Program-made: the position numbers and the translations under genes | Shown: positions 52,981 through 60,601 of the stretch, in pieces | Position numbering within the stretch: the stretch's first letter is position 1 | How the letters are laid out: each line of letters starts with the position of its first letter | Assembly (NCBI GenBank): GCA_021778415.1 | Contig: JAJYCL010000004.1 | Span: 1 to 64,000 of the forward strand | Origin: a bacterium | Lineage (GTDB): Bacteria > Vulcanimicrobiota > Vulcanimicrobiia > Vulcanimicrobiales > Vulcanimicrobiaceae | Length of the DNA stretch: 64,000 nt | Direction of reading: 5' to 3' | Notes under the pieces: generated by a model | Told to the model about the DNA's origin: nothing | The model's input: only the letters and a program-made list of their open reading frames with translations | Databases searched by the model: none

Positions 52981-53139
52981 TGGAACTTTTCGGAGTGCAT
53001 TTCTCCCTTGGCCTGGGCGCATGGCGATTACGGTTCGCCTTAGCGCTCGAGGATGAAACGATCGTTGCTCATGAAGCGACGCATCGACCATCGAAAGCCA
53101 CGACGCATGTGCACATGCACACGCAAAAGGCTAGTTAGA
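52981..53139 (+). CDS. 52-aa hypothetical protein, His-rich C-terminus
   Basis: ATG 52981 lies only five bases after the permease stop, and the frame runs to TAG 53137-53139, overlapping the convergent binding-protein gene by five bases. The product opens MELFGVHFSLGLGAWRLRFALALED and ends with His-containing residues (HEATHRPSKATTHVHMHTQ). No family recognised. Position at the end of the peptide/GntR/ABC operon suggests it is co-transcribed, but no ribosome binding site is obvious and chance cannot be excluded. Confidence 0.4.
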
Positions 53140-54286
53140 AAAAATAGGGCGATGGTATGGCGGCAGTTCGAAAGGCGAACTTGCCGCCATCTGCTTTATA
53201 AAAGTACACATTGGCGTTGATCGGGTTGCCGAAGGCATCGAAGGAAAAAGGCCCGATGAGGGTGTTGTAGCCGCCGCCGATGCGCATACTTTGTAAGAGC
53301 GCTAGGCGAGACAGCGCGCCGGTTCGCTGCGCTACGGCGAGAACAATTTGCGCTGCCGCATACGAGAAAACTGCGAGCGCGCTCGTTGCTCCAAGCGCAT
53401 TGCGTAGTTCGAAGAAATCCGGGCTTGCATTCGAGATGCGATCCAACGGCGGCATCGGCGTCGCAATCCAAGCATCGCGGAGAAACGATCCATAGAGTGT
53501 GAGCGACTGCGGATCGTAGAAGCCATCGGACAGCACAAACGTGCCGCGAAACGATGCCGCATGCAGAGCCGCGAGGAGCGCCCCGAAATCCGCCGACGTT
53601 CCCGCGAGATAGAGACAATCCGGAGCCGAGGCGAGTAGCGATGGTGTGAGTGTGGTTGCATCGTAGGGACCATCGGGTATCGTCACAAGGGTAGCATCGC
53701 GCTTATCGATGCGCGCTTGTTGCAGGTAGGCCTTGGCGAGATCGATACCATAGCCGGATTCGCGGGAAACGATGATCGTCCGTTTGGGTTTGACGTTGAG
53801 ATCTATCCGGCGCGCAGTGAGAATACCGGTCGTCGAATCGGGCGTCGCGAGGCGAAAGACGGAGCGATAGCCGCGATTCGTGAGCGCATCGGTGGTGACT
53901 GTTGGGACGATGCACGCAAGTCCGGTTGTTTCACATTGCGGGAGCATCCCGAGGGTTGCAACCGAAGTGAGGCTACCGATCACCGCGAGTACCGTCGGAT
54001 CTCCGGCAAGAATCTGCACGTTCGTTGCTGCGAATGCCGCAGAATTTTGATCGTCGAGTGCGCGCACTGCGTACGTGGGTTGTCCAGGAAGCGCCATGCG
54101 ATTCGCAACGTACACTGCGGTTTGGACACCGGCGACAAGTTGTTGTGCAAACGGTGCTAACGGGCCGGAGAGCGGGACGGACATGCCGATCGTGAATTGC
54201 CGGGCAAATGCCGGCACTTGTGCTGCTGCGGCTAACGGACTCAGCAGCGCGGCTGTGGTACCGGTGAGAAAATTCCGACGTTTCAC
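53135..54286 (-). CDS. ABC-type substrate-binding protein (branched-chain amino acid type)
   Basis: A 383-residue periplasmic binding protein of the Peripla_BP_6 (LivJ-like) class. The signal peptide has paired arginines (MKRRNFLTGTTAALLSPLAAAAQV), possibly Tat-like. Features: FTIGMSVPLSGPLAPFAQQLVAGVQTAVYVAN, the VIGSLTSVATLGM hinge and the C-terminal GPFSFDAFGNPINANVYFYK, characteristic of the family. No permease or ATPase gene is next to it; it overlaps the ubiA stop side in the same transcript (ATGA), an unusual pairing. Confidence 0.87.
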   Translation of the reverse strand: MKRRNFLTGTTAALLSPLAAAAQVPAFARQFTIGMSVPLSGPLAPFAQQLVAGVQTAVYVANRMALPGQPTYAVRALDDQNSAAFAATNVQILAGDPTVLAVIGSLTSVATLGMLPQCETTGLACIVPTVTTDALTNRGYRSVFRLATPDSTTGILTARRIDLNVKPKRTIIVSRESGYGIDLAKAYLQQARIDKRDATLVTIPDGPYDATTLTPSLLASAPDCLYLAGTSADFGALLAALHAASFRGTFVLSDGFYDPQSLTLYGSFLRDAWIATPMPPLDRISNASPDFFELRNALGATSALAVFSYAAAQIVLAVAQRTGALSRLALLQSMRIGGGYNTLIGPFSFDAFGNPINANVYFYKADGGKFAFRTAAIPSPYFF

Positions 54287-55143
54287 GGATAGTGAACGAG
54301 AAAGCCTGCGAGCGTCGTTCCTAAGAATACGACCGAGAAGATCATATTCGAAAGAAATATACGATCATTGAGGACAAAATGGTTCGGTGATGTCGTATAC
54401 GCTCGCCACTCGTAGAGAATTAGGGCAATCGTTGCAGCCGGCCCAAGGGCGTACAGGGCCGAAGTCGGTGCAAAGGAGCCGGCTAAGGCGAGCAAGACGA
54501 GCATTGCGCCGTGCAGCATAAACGGTAACCAATTTGCCGTTGCATCGCCAAATTGCGTGAGCAGCGAGTTGACACCCTGGGCGCGATCGATATCGTAATC
54601 CATCAGTGCATAGAAAATATCGAAACCGGCGACCCATAGCGTCACGGCGAAAAAGAGCAAATACGCAGGCAAACCAACGGCATTCGCCACGCCGATAAAG
54701 GCGCCCAGCGGCGCTAATCCATCGACGGCACCAAGAACAAAGTGGGCCATCCAGGTGAAGCGTTTGCACAGCGGATAAAAAAGCACGCCGACGACGGCGA
54801 TAGGCATGAGCTTGACGCAAAGCGGATTGAGTTGCCATGCCGAGACGAGAAGTAGCAAGAAGCCGATGGCAATCGCCCAGATCATGACCTGCGGGGCGAG
54901 CGTTCCACTTGCGAGAGCACGTCGCGCAGTACGTGGATTTTTGGCATCGATGTCGCGGTCGAAGTAGCGATTGGCCGCCATCGCAGCTGTGCGAGCGCCG
55001 AGAACGGCAAGGGTAATCCACAGCAGCTGCCACCACGTCGGCATGCCGTGCGCGGCAAAAACCGCTCCGGTATATGCAAACGGCAATGCAAAAAACGTGT
55101 GCTCGATACGAATATCTTTAAGAAAGAGTCGTATCCCGTTCAT
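54283..55143 (-). CDS. ubiA: UbiA-family prenyltransferase (4-hydroxybenzoate type)
   Basis: A 286-residue integral membrane prenyltransferase that attaches a polyprenyl chain to an aromatic acid. Both Asp-rich motifs are present: MAANRYFDRDIDAKNPRTARR and DIFYALMDYDIDRAQGV. About eight membrane helices. I start it at ATG 55143 (overlapping the ubiD stop as ATGA); an upstream ATG at 55176 lies inside ubiD. Paired with ubiD it belongs to quinone synthesis; 4-hydroxybenzoate (ubiquinone) and 1,4-dihydroxy-6-naphthoate (futalosine menaquinone route, MqnP) are both possible substrates. Confidence 0.9.
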   Translation of the reverse strand: MNGIRLFLKDIRIEHTFFALPFAYTGAVFAAHGMPTWWQLLWITLAVLGARTAAMAANRYFDRDIDAKNPRTARRALASGTLAPQVMIWAIAIGFLLLLVSAWQLNPLCVKLMPIAVVGVLFYPLCKRFTWMAHFVLGAVDGLAPLGAFIGVANAVGLPAYLLFFAVTLWVAGFDIFYALMDYDIDRAQGVNSLLTQFGDATANWLPFMLHGAMLVLLALAGSFAPTSALYALGPAATIALILYEWRAYTTSPNHFVLNDRIFLSNMIFSVVFLGTTLAGFLVHYP

Positions 55144-56624
55144 CGTCCTTGCCCGCTCCAAGCATCCGGCGTGCATGCTTTAGCGATGCGATCAAGACCG
55201 TACTCCCGCCAACGCTTGCTCACATACTCGCTCACGCGCGGGTCCATCACAATGTCCGGCGGCCATTCGCGCGTGTAGCCTTCGGCTGCGGATTTGCGCG
55301 TTGCGTCAATGCCGATTTTTGTGCCATACGCAACGGAGTACGATCCGTGATCCAGATCATCGACCGGCCCGGGCATCATCACGAGATCACGATCGGCGGC
55401 GAGATTGTTGAGAACAAACCAGGCGACGGAGCGCGGATCTTGCACGTCGATATCATCGTCGACAACGATTAGGACGCGCGTCAGCATCATCATGTGGCCG
55501 AGGCCCCATAAGGCGTTCATCACTTTTTTCGCGTGTCCCGGATACTGTTTTTTGATCGAGACGATTGCTAAATTATGGAAGCCGCCCTCGACGGGAAGAT
55601 TCATGTCGATGACTTCAGGAAGCACGAGTTGCAGGAGCGGTAAAAAGATGCGTTCCGTCGCCTTACCTATCCACGCATCTTCCATCGGGGGCTTGCCGAC
55701 GACCGTCGCGCCATAAATGGCATTGCGTCGATGGGTCATGCAGGTGACATGAAACGTCGGATACGTATCGGCAAGGCTATAGACGCCGGTATGATCGCCG
55801 AACGGACCCTCCGTGCGGAGGTCTTCATTATCGACGTAGCCTTCGAGAATAAACTCGGCATCGGCCGGCACCTTGATATCGCAGGTGATTGCTTTGACGA
55901 GACGCACGGACTTGCCGCGCAACAAACCTGCAAAGGCGAACTCGTCGAGGACGGGCGGCAGTGGTGCCGTCGCGGCGTATGTGAGGACGGGATCCGCGCC
56001 AATCGCCACGCAGACGGGTATCTTTGCGCCCCATGCATCGGCGTGCGCGCGCCCTTGCTTGTGCCGTTGCCAATGCATGCCCGTCTCGCGCGCATTATAT
56101 ACTTGCATGCGATACATGCCGACGTTCGGTGCGCCGGTGCGCGGATGGTTGGTGATCACGAGCGGCAGGGTGATGAATGGTCCACCATCGAGCGGCCAGG
56201 TGGTGAGTACGGGGAGTTTCGTGAGATCGGGATTGCGGATAATGACATCCTGGCACGAACCGCTTGAAACGGTTTTGGGAATAAGGTTGGCAAGCGGAGC
56301 GAGGTTCATCAGCGTGCCGAGTTTTTCGCGAAGTGACGGCCCCGGCGGAGTAATCGCCGTGAGACCGCGAACGCGAGCGGCGACTTCGTCGAGAGACTCT
56401 GCATCAAAGGCCATCGCCATGCGTCGCTGCGTTCCCAAAGCATTGGTCAAAACCGGAAATTTCGACCCAATCACCTGTTCGAAGTACAAGGCGGGGCCGC
56501 CCATTTTCACGACGCGATCGGTGATCTCGGCGATTTCTAAATGCGGATGGACGCGCGTCGAAATCGTATGGAGCTCTCCGGCTGCACGGAGCGCATCGAC
56601 GAAAGAGCGCAAAGAATCGTATGG
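55140..56624 (-). CDS. ubiD: UbiD-family prenylated-FMN decarboxylase
   Basis: A 494-residue decarboxylase that removes the carboxyl group after prenylation in quinone synthesis (or, as MqnL, in the futalosine route). Family motifs: PALYFEQVIGSKFPVLTNALGTQRRMA, VGMYRMQVYNARETGMHWQRHKQG, EGPFGDHTGVYS with the catalytic Glu-Asp pair, and ALWGLGHMMMLTRVLIVVDDDIDV. It needs prenylated FMN from UbiX, not in this window. The start is at ATG 56624; a longer frame to 56660 is possible. It leads the ubiD-ubiA-binding protein transcript. Confidence 0.93.
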   Translation of the reverse strand, partial: PYDSLRSFVDALRAAGELHTISTRVHPHLEIAEITDRVVKMGGPALYFEQVIGSKFPVLTNALGTQRRMAMAFDAESLDEVAARVRGLTAITPPGPSLREKLGTLMNLAPLANLIPKTVSSGSCQDVIIRNPDLTKLPVLTTWPLDGGPFITLPLVITNHPRTGAPNVGMYRMQVYNARETGMHWQRHKQGRAHADAWGAKIPVCVAIGADPVLTYAATAPLPPVLDEFAFAGLLRGKSVRLVKAITCDIKVPADAEFILEGYVDNEDLRTEGPFGDHTGVYSLADTYPTFHVTCMTHRRNAIYGATVVGKPPMEDAWIGKATERIFLPLLQLVLPEVIDMNLPVEGGFHNLAIVSIKKQYPGHAKKVMNALWGLGHMMMLTRVLIVVDDDIDVQDPRSVAWFVLNNLAADRDLVMMPGPVDDLDHGSYSVAYGTKIGIDATRKSAAEGYTREWPPDIVMDPRVSEYVSKRWREYGLDRIAKACTPDAWSGQGR

Positions 56625-56735
56625 CATTGCTGAGATCATCCTTTCCGTGCCCTTGACCACGCTCCCCGCAAGGGCGTTGCAGCGATGTGGGTAAAATCGG
56701 CGGGCCGCCTCCGTGCCGTGCGAGAATCGGTCGCT

Positions 56736-57023
56736 ATGCAGTTTATTTCGCTATCACGGCGTCGAGTCGATGCTTTTTCACCTGAGCAGTTTGCCGAGCA
56801 TATCGATGCCGAGCGGGAGCGCGTACGCGAACTCTATCGCGATGGGGTCGTTCGCCAGCTTTGGGTGCGTCAGGATGTTCCCGGGGCGATCATGCTCATC
56901 GAGGCTGAGAACGCAAGCAGCGCGCAGAGCGCGCTCGATTCGCTGCCGCTCGCACAGCGCGGCATGCTCGATGTGCAACTCATTCCGCTCGGGCCATACC
57001 CTGCGTTTTTCCCGTTAGGGTGA
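56736..57023 (+). CDS. muconolactone isomerase-like (YciI/MLI type) small protein
   Basis: A 95-residue ferredoxin-like-fold protein: MQFISLSRRRVDAFSPEQFAEHIDAERERVRELYRDGVVRQLW, then VRQDVPGAIMLIEAENASSAQSALDSLPLAQRGMLDVQLIPLGPYPAF, the muconolactone delta-isomerase pattern. Many such proteins are of unknown role rather than true aromatic ring-cleavage enzymes. I choose ATG 56736; the start codon at 56685 adds a basic tail. It is divergent from ubiD by about 110 bases. Confidence 0.8.
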   Translation: MQFISLSRRRVDAFSPEQFAEHIDAERERVRELYRDGVVRQLWVRQDVPGAIMLIEAENASSAQSALDSLPLAQRGMLDVQLIPLGPYPAFFPLG

Positions 57024-57031
57024 TGCCCGCA

Positions 57032-57877
57032 TTACGGAATTTTCATCACGCGGCGTATCAGTGCATCGCGCATGAATTCCGGTAGACGCGCGATGATCGC
57101 TTGAATTTTTGCAGGGCCACCGCAGATATATCGCGGTTTTGGGTGCGCCGATGTGAGCGCGTGTTCGATGGAACGCGCGACGTCGATTGGCGGAATACCG
57201 TCCTCTTCTTCACGCGAGCTGAGTGCTTGCAACGCTTCGATTGCCGTTCCGTAGTATGCCATCACAGCTGGTGGAAATTGCGGTGTGAGTGCTGCGGCAC
57301 GATCTCTGCCTTTTTGCCAGATCGGTGTTTTCACGGCGCCCGGCTCGATCACGCTGACTCCAATGCCAAACGGGCGAAGCTCGATACGGAGGCAATCACT
57401 GATCGCTTCGATGGCGAATTTTGATGCTCCATACGGGCCGACAAACGGCGGTGCCATGCGCCCGGCTATCGAACCGACGATAACGATTCGGCCGCTGCTC
57501 TTGCGAAGTTCGGGCAGAGCGGCCTGAATGGTTGCAATCACACCGATGACATTGATTTCGAGCTGCGTCCGAATCTGATCGAGCGGAACGAATTCCAGCG
57601 GCCCGGCAATTGCGACACCCGCGTTCGCGACGACGCTGCGCAAGGTGCACCCATCGCGCACGATGCGGGAAACGGCCGTTGCAAGAGAAGCGGCATCGGT
57701 TACATCCGCGTGAACGGGACGAATATTCGTATGCAATGCAGCCAAACGCGAAGCATCCGCCTCATTGCGGACGCCGGCATACACAACCGTTCCGTGCTCG
57801 GCCAGTAACTGAGCCGTAGCAAGGCCGATGCCGGTCGATGCACCGGTCACGAAAATTGCGTTCATATCGCCACTCAT
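57032..57877 (-). CDS. short-chain dehydrogenase/reductase
   Basis: A 281-residue classical SDR: nucleotide-binding GASTGIGLATAQLLA, HADVTDAASL, VVANAGVAIAGPLEFV (NAG motif), the catalytic Ser in IVIVGSIAGRMAPPFVGPYGASKFAIEAIS with YxxxK as YGASK, and the extended C-terminal part (ARSIEHALTSAHPKPRY). Substrate unknown. It shares the minus strand with the M1-like gene 15 bases upstream, so they may be co-transcribed. ATG 57865 is an alternative start. Confidence 0.92.
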   Translation of the reverse strand: MSGDMNAIFVTGASTGIGLATAQLLAEHGTVVYAGVRNEADASRLAALHTNIRPVHADVTDAASLATAVSRIVRDGCTLRSVVANAGVAIAGPLEFVPLDQIRTQLEINVIGVIATIQAALPELRKSSGRIVIVGSIAGRMAPPFVGPYGASKFAIEAISDCLRIELRPFGIGVSVIEPGAVKTPIWQKGRDRAAALTPQFPPAVMAYYGTAIEALQALSSREEEDGIPPIDVARSIEHALTSAHPKPRYICGGPAKIQAIIARLPEFMRDALIRRVMKIP

Positions 57878-57892
57878 TCGCGGCGAACGTGC

Positions 57893-60478
57893 CTATTTCA
57901 TCGCTGCGAGTTGGGCTTCGAGGAGCCGACGTCTTGCCCACTTCGCTTCGATCTTCATCATTGCGTCGTGAATTGCCGGCGCATCAGCGGGAGAGAGCGT
58001 GTGCTGCAAAAAGGTGCGCCACTGCGTCGGAGTCCGACCGGCCCATGCGCCGTTGACAATGCTATCGGTAAGCGTCCACGCCTGCTGCGACGGCGGGGCC
58101 GAGCGCATGATATCGTGCGCATGGGTAACGATATAATCAGCAACAATCTTTGGTTGATAATAGCCGATACGAGAAACAATTCCCGGGTAGTCGCAGTCTT
58201 TGTTTTGCATATGAGTAAATATGCGAAGTACGGTTGCCCGAGTGTGTGCGCCGAAAAGAAATGGCATAGGATCGGCTGGTAGCCAACCGTGCGGATTGCA
58301 TCCGGTCAAAATATGATGCATGACCCAGGTGAAATCATCGGGCGTCCCTGCCGTCCCGCTATACGTCATGAGGGCTATATCTTCGGGCGTTCGCATTTTT
58401 GACCGATCCTTGCGCCATGAGGCAAGAGCTTCGCGAGCAAAGCGTCTGTCAGGAATGATTGCAAGCTCCCAATAGAGTCCGTTTTGCAGATTCAGGAGTT
58501 TCCCGGAATGCAGATCTTCCGGTAGAAAAGCGTGATGAAGCGAATCGTTGATTGATTTCGAGACGATTGGCAGTTCGGGCGATCCGGCCAAATACTGAAG
58601 AATACCTCGTAGCGAATCGCGGAGCGTGTATCCGAACGACTGCGGGCGCGGCATCTGCGTCGCGATATGTAATGCGACGAGATATTCCGGTAAAGTTGCC
58701 TGATGGGCGGTCATGAGGGAAAACGTATCGCGAAATACTCGCATCCGATCAACGGCTGAAAGTGCGGTGTCACGGTTAAGACGTTTTAATTCGGGAGCCG
58801 AGAGATGCACAAGGTATGTCGGCCGAAATCCAGCGTCGATCACCGTCGTGTCCGCACACGAGCCGGCATCGAGCTGTCGGGGCTTCCCTTCGAGCATGAT
58901 CCAGTGGGTCTTCCCGTTGGTCGTCCAGGAAAGTGGAATTGGCCACACGGTGGATTTCCGGTCATGAAATTCCGCATCGAAAATGCGAGCTTGTTTCAAT
59001 GAAAGGATCTGCCGGGAATGGACGCACGTGAAGGCCGCTTGCACGACGGGAGCGCCAGGCTCGTTGAGCCAGGAATTTCCGTAGCCACTAGCTTGCGACG
59101 TGCCGAACATTTTCCAAAATGCTGCGTTGGTTGTACCGCGTCCACGGTATTTGGAGAAAAATTTTTGCACGGTGTTACGCATAGTGGGATCGCCAACGTA
59201 CGCATCCCATTGATCGAGAACGGCTTGCCCTGCATCGGTAGCACTCGCAAAGAAGCTCGTGTACGATGCCGTATCCCGATCGTCGTTCACGGCATAATGC
59301 AATGGTTTGAGGGAGCCCCAAAGGCTCACAAAATTCCACGTCCAATCGATATCAGCCGGAAGAACATGAAATTCCGGCCGCAATTTTGCCTCTGCGCGGG
59401 CGACGGCCCAGGATGTGAGGCTGGTTGTTAGCCACGAATTCGACCAGGATTTGATGCCGACGAGACCGCCAAACCATTGCTGCGCAATCGGCTGGGCAAC
59501 CGCTTCAAACGCATCACGTTTCCCTTTCAGAGGGTCGCTGCTGTCGAGGCCTTCGAGGACGGACTCGGTATAAAATGTGACGGCTCCGTAGCCTTCAAAA
59601 TCACTTTGAAGAGCGCCATCACTAATAACAAGATCAAGTTTCGGCAGCGGGAATGGCGTGGAGAAAAAATGCTCGTAGAAAGTGAGCGTTTGCCCGGCTG
59701 TGTGAAGCACTGATCGAGCAAGCGCTTCCTTTCCGGGGCGAACATAGACGGTAATCGGCGTTTGGTCGAAACGACCCGTAACTTGTGAGAAATCGCCCAT
59801 GTCGAGGGTTAGAAGGTAGGTCGGCATATCCGGTGTCTTCGCAAATGAAAACGTGCTTTTCCCAGGCCGTTTTGGAAGCGCCGTGACCTGAGCGATCGGC
59901 ATATTGGAGATAACCTTCCATGTCGACGGCGCGATTACGTGAATGGAAAAATGCGCACGGAAGCGAGGTTCATCAAAACACGGAAATAGCGAGCGTGCGG
60001 TGGCCGGTTCAAAAAAGCTCACAAGAGTGGGATGCTTTCGAGAAAATGCATTTTCCCAGAGTCCCCCTGAATCCGAAGCAGATAGGATTTTCCCAATGAA
60101 TCGCAGCGTGATGGTGTGTCGACCCGCCGTGAGCGATTTGCCGGTCGAAAATTCCATCTGCTCTTCAATTGGGAATTTCGTTGTTTCCGCTACGGCCCCA
60201 TCGATTGTGGCAGATAAAATCGTTATCCCGGCAAACGCATTCATGGTGATTCCACGGGTTGCGTGGTGAATGTTTACGATAATCGTTTCATTCCCGTCAG
60301 CCGTTCCGCCGTTAAAATCCCATTTCTTCGGTTCGATGGTCAGATCATAAGAAATGGGCACAACGTTGCCGGACAGGACGGGCGTGCGTTCAGGCTTCGG
60401 CGTGGCATCGGACGGTGCCGGAACGCCGAGAAACGCGAAAAGACAGACGACTGGTAAACAGTATCGCAAAAGACGCAT
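57893..60478 (-). CDS. M1-family aminopeptidase homologue lacking the zinc site
   Basis: A 861-residue secreted protein (signal peptide MRLLRYCLPVVCLFAFLGVPAPSDA) with clear M1 (aminopeptidase N/ERAP) architecture: ISYDLTIEPKKWDFNGG, the RSLFPCFDEPRFRAHFS segment, and QWFGGLVGIKSWSNSWL. But the zinc motif HExxH is Q329-P-I-A-Q333, the third zinc ligand Glu in WLNEG is lost (WLTTSL), and GAMEN reads GYGAV. It should be catalytically dead and may act as a binding or scaffolding protein. I start it at ATG 60478; the frame upstream is an artefact. Terminator of pnp lies 60 bases upstream. Confidence 0.85.
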   Translation of the reverse strand: MRLLRYCLPVVCLFAFLGVPAPSDATPKPERTPVLSGNVVPISYDLTIEPKKWDFNGGTADGNETIIVNIHHATRGITMNAFAGITILSATIDGAVAETTKFPIEEQMEFSTGKSLTAGRHTITLRFIGKILSASDSGGLWENAFSRKHPTLVSFFEPATARSLFPCFDEPRFRAHFSIHVIAPSTWKVISNMPIAQVTALPKRPGKSTFSFAKTPDMPTYLLTLDMGDFSQVTGRFDQTPITVYVRPGKEALARSVLHTAGQTLTFYEHFFSTPFPLPKLDLVISDGALQSDFEGYGAVTFYTESVLEGLDSSDPLKGKRDAFEAVAQPIAQQWFGGLVGIKSWSNSWLTTSLTSWAVARAEAKLRPEFHVLPADIDWTWNFVSLWGSLKPLHYAVNDDRDTASYTSFFASATDAGQAVLDQWDAYVGDPTMRNTVQKFFSKYRGRGTTNAAFWKMFGTSQASGYGNSWLNEPGAPVVQAAFTCVHSRQILSLKQARIFDAEFHDRKSTVWPIPLSWTTNGKTHWIMLEGKPRQLDAGSCADTTVIDAGFRPTYLVHLSAPELKRLNRDTALSAVDRMRVFRDTFSLMTAHQATLPEYLVALHIATQMPRPQSFGYTLRDSLRGILQYLAGSPELPIVSKSINDSLHHAFLPEDLHSGKLLNLQNGLYWELAIIPDRRFAREALASWRKDRSKMRTPEDIALMTYSGTAGTPDDFTWVMHHILTGCNPHGWLPADPMPFLFGAHTRATVLRIFTHMQNKDCDYPGIVSRIGYYQPKIVADYIVTHAHDIMRSAPPSQQAWTLTDSIVNGAWAGRTPTQWRTFLQHTLSPADAPAIHDAMMKIEAKWARRRLLEAQLAAMK

Positions 60479-60543
60479 GGACTCATAGTTCAACGAGCCA
60501 TGACGGCAGCCTTTGGGTGAGTTCACTCGGGCCGTCGATAAAA

Positions 60544-60577
60544 AAACGGGGCTTGGCATCGTTGCCAAGCCCCGTTT
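60544..60577 (-). terminator. rho-independent terminator of pnp
   Basis: AAACGGGGCTTGGCA (60544-60558) and TGCCAAGCCCCGTTT (60563-60577) form a 15-pair GC-rich stem with a four-base TCGT loop. On the minus strand it is followed by a seven-T run (from ATAAAAAAA on the plus strand), a textbook terminator 25 bases after the pnp stop. Confidence 0.93.
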
Positions 60578-60601
60578 GCACGCTTGTCGAAGCGTTCGGT
60601 G

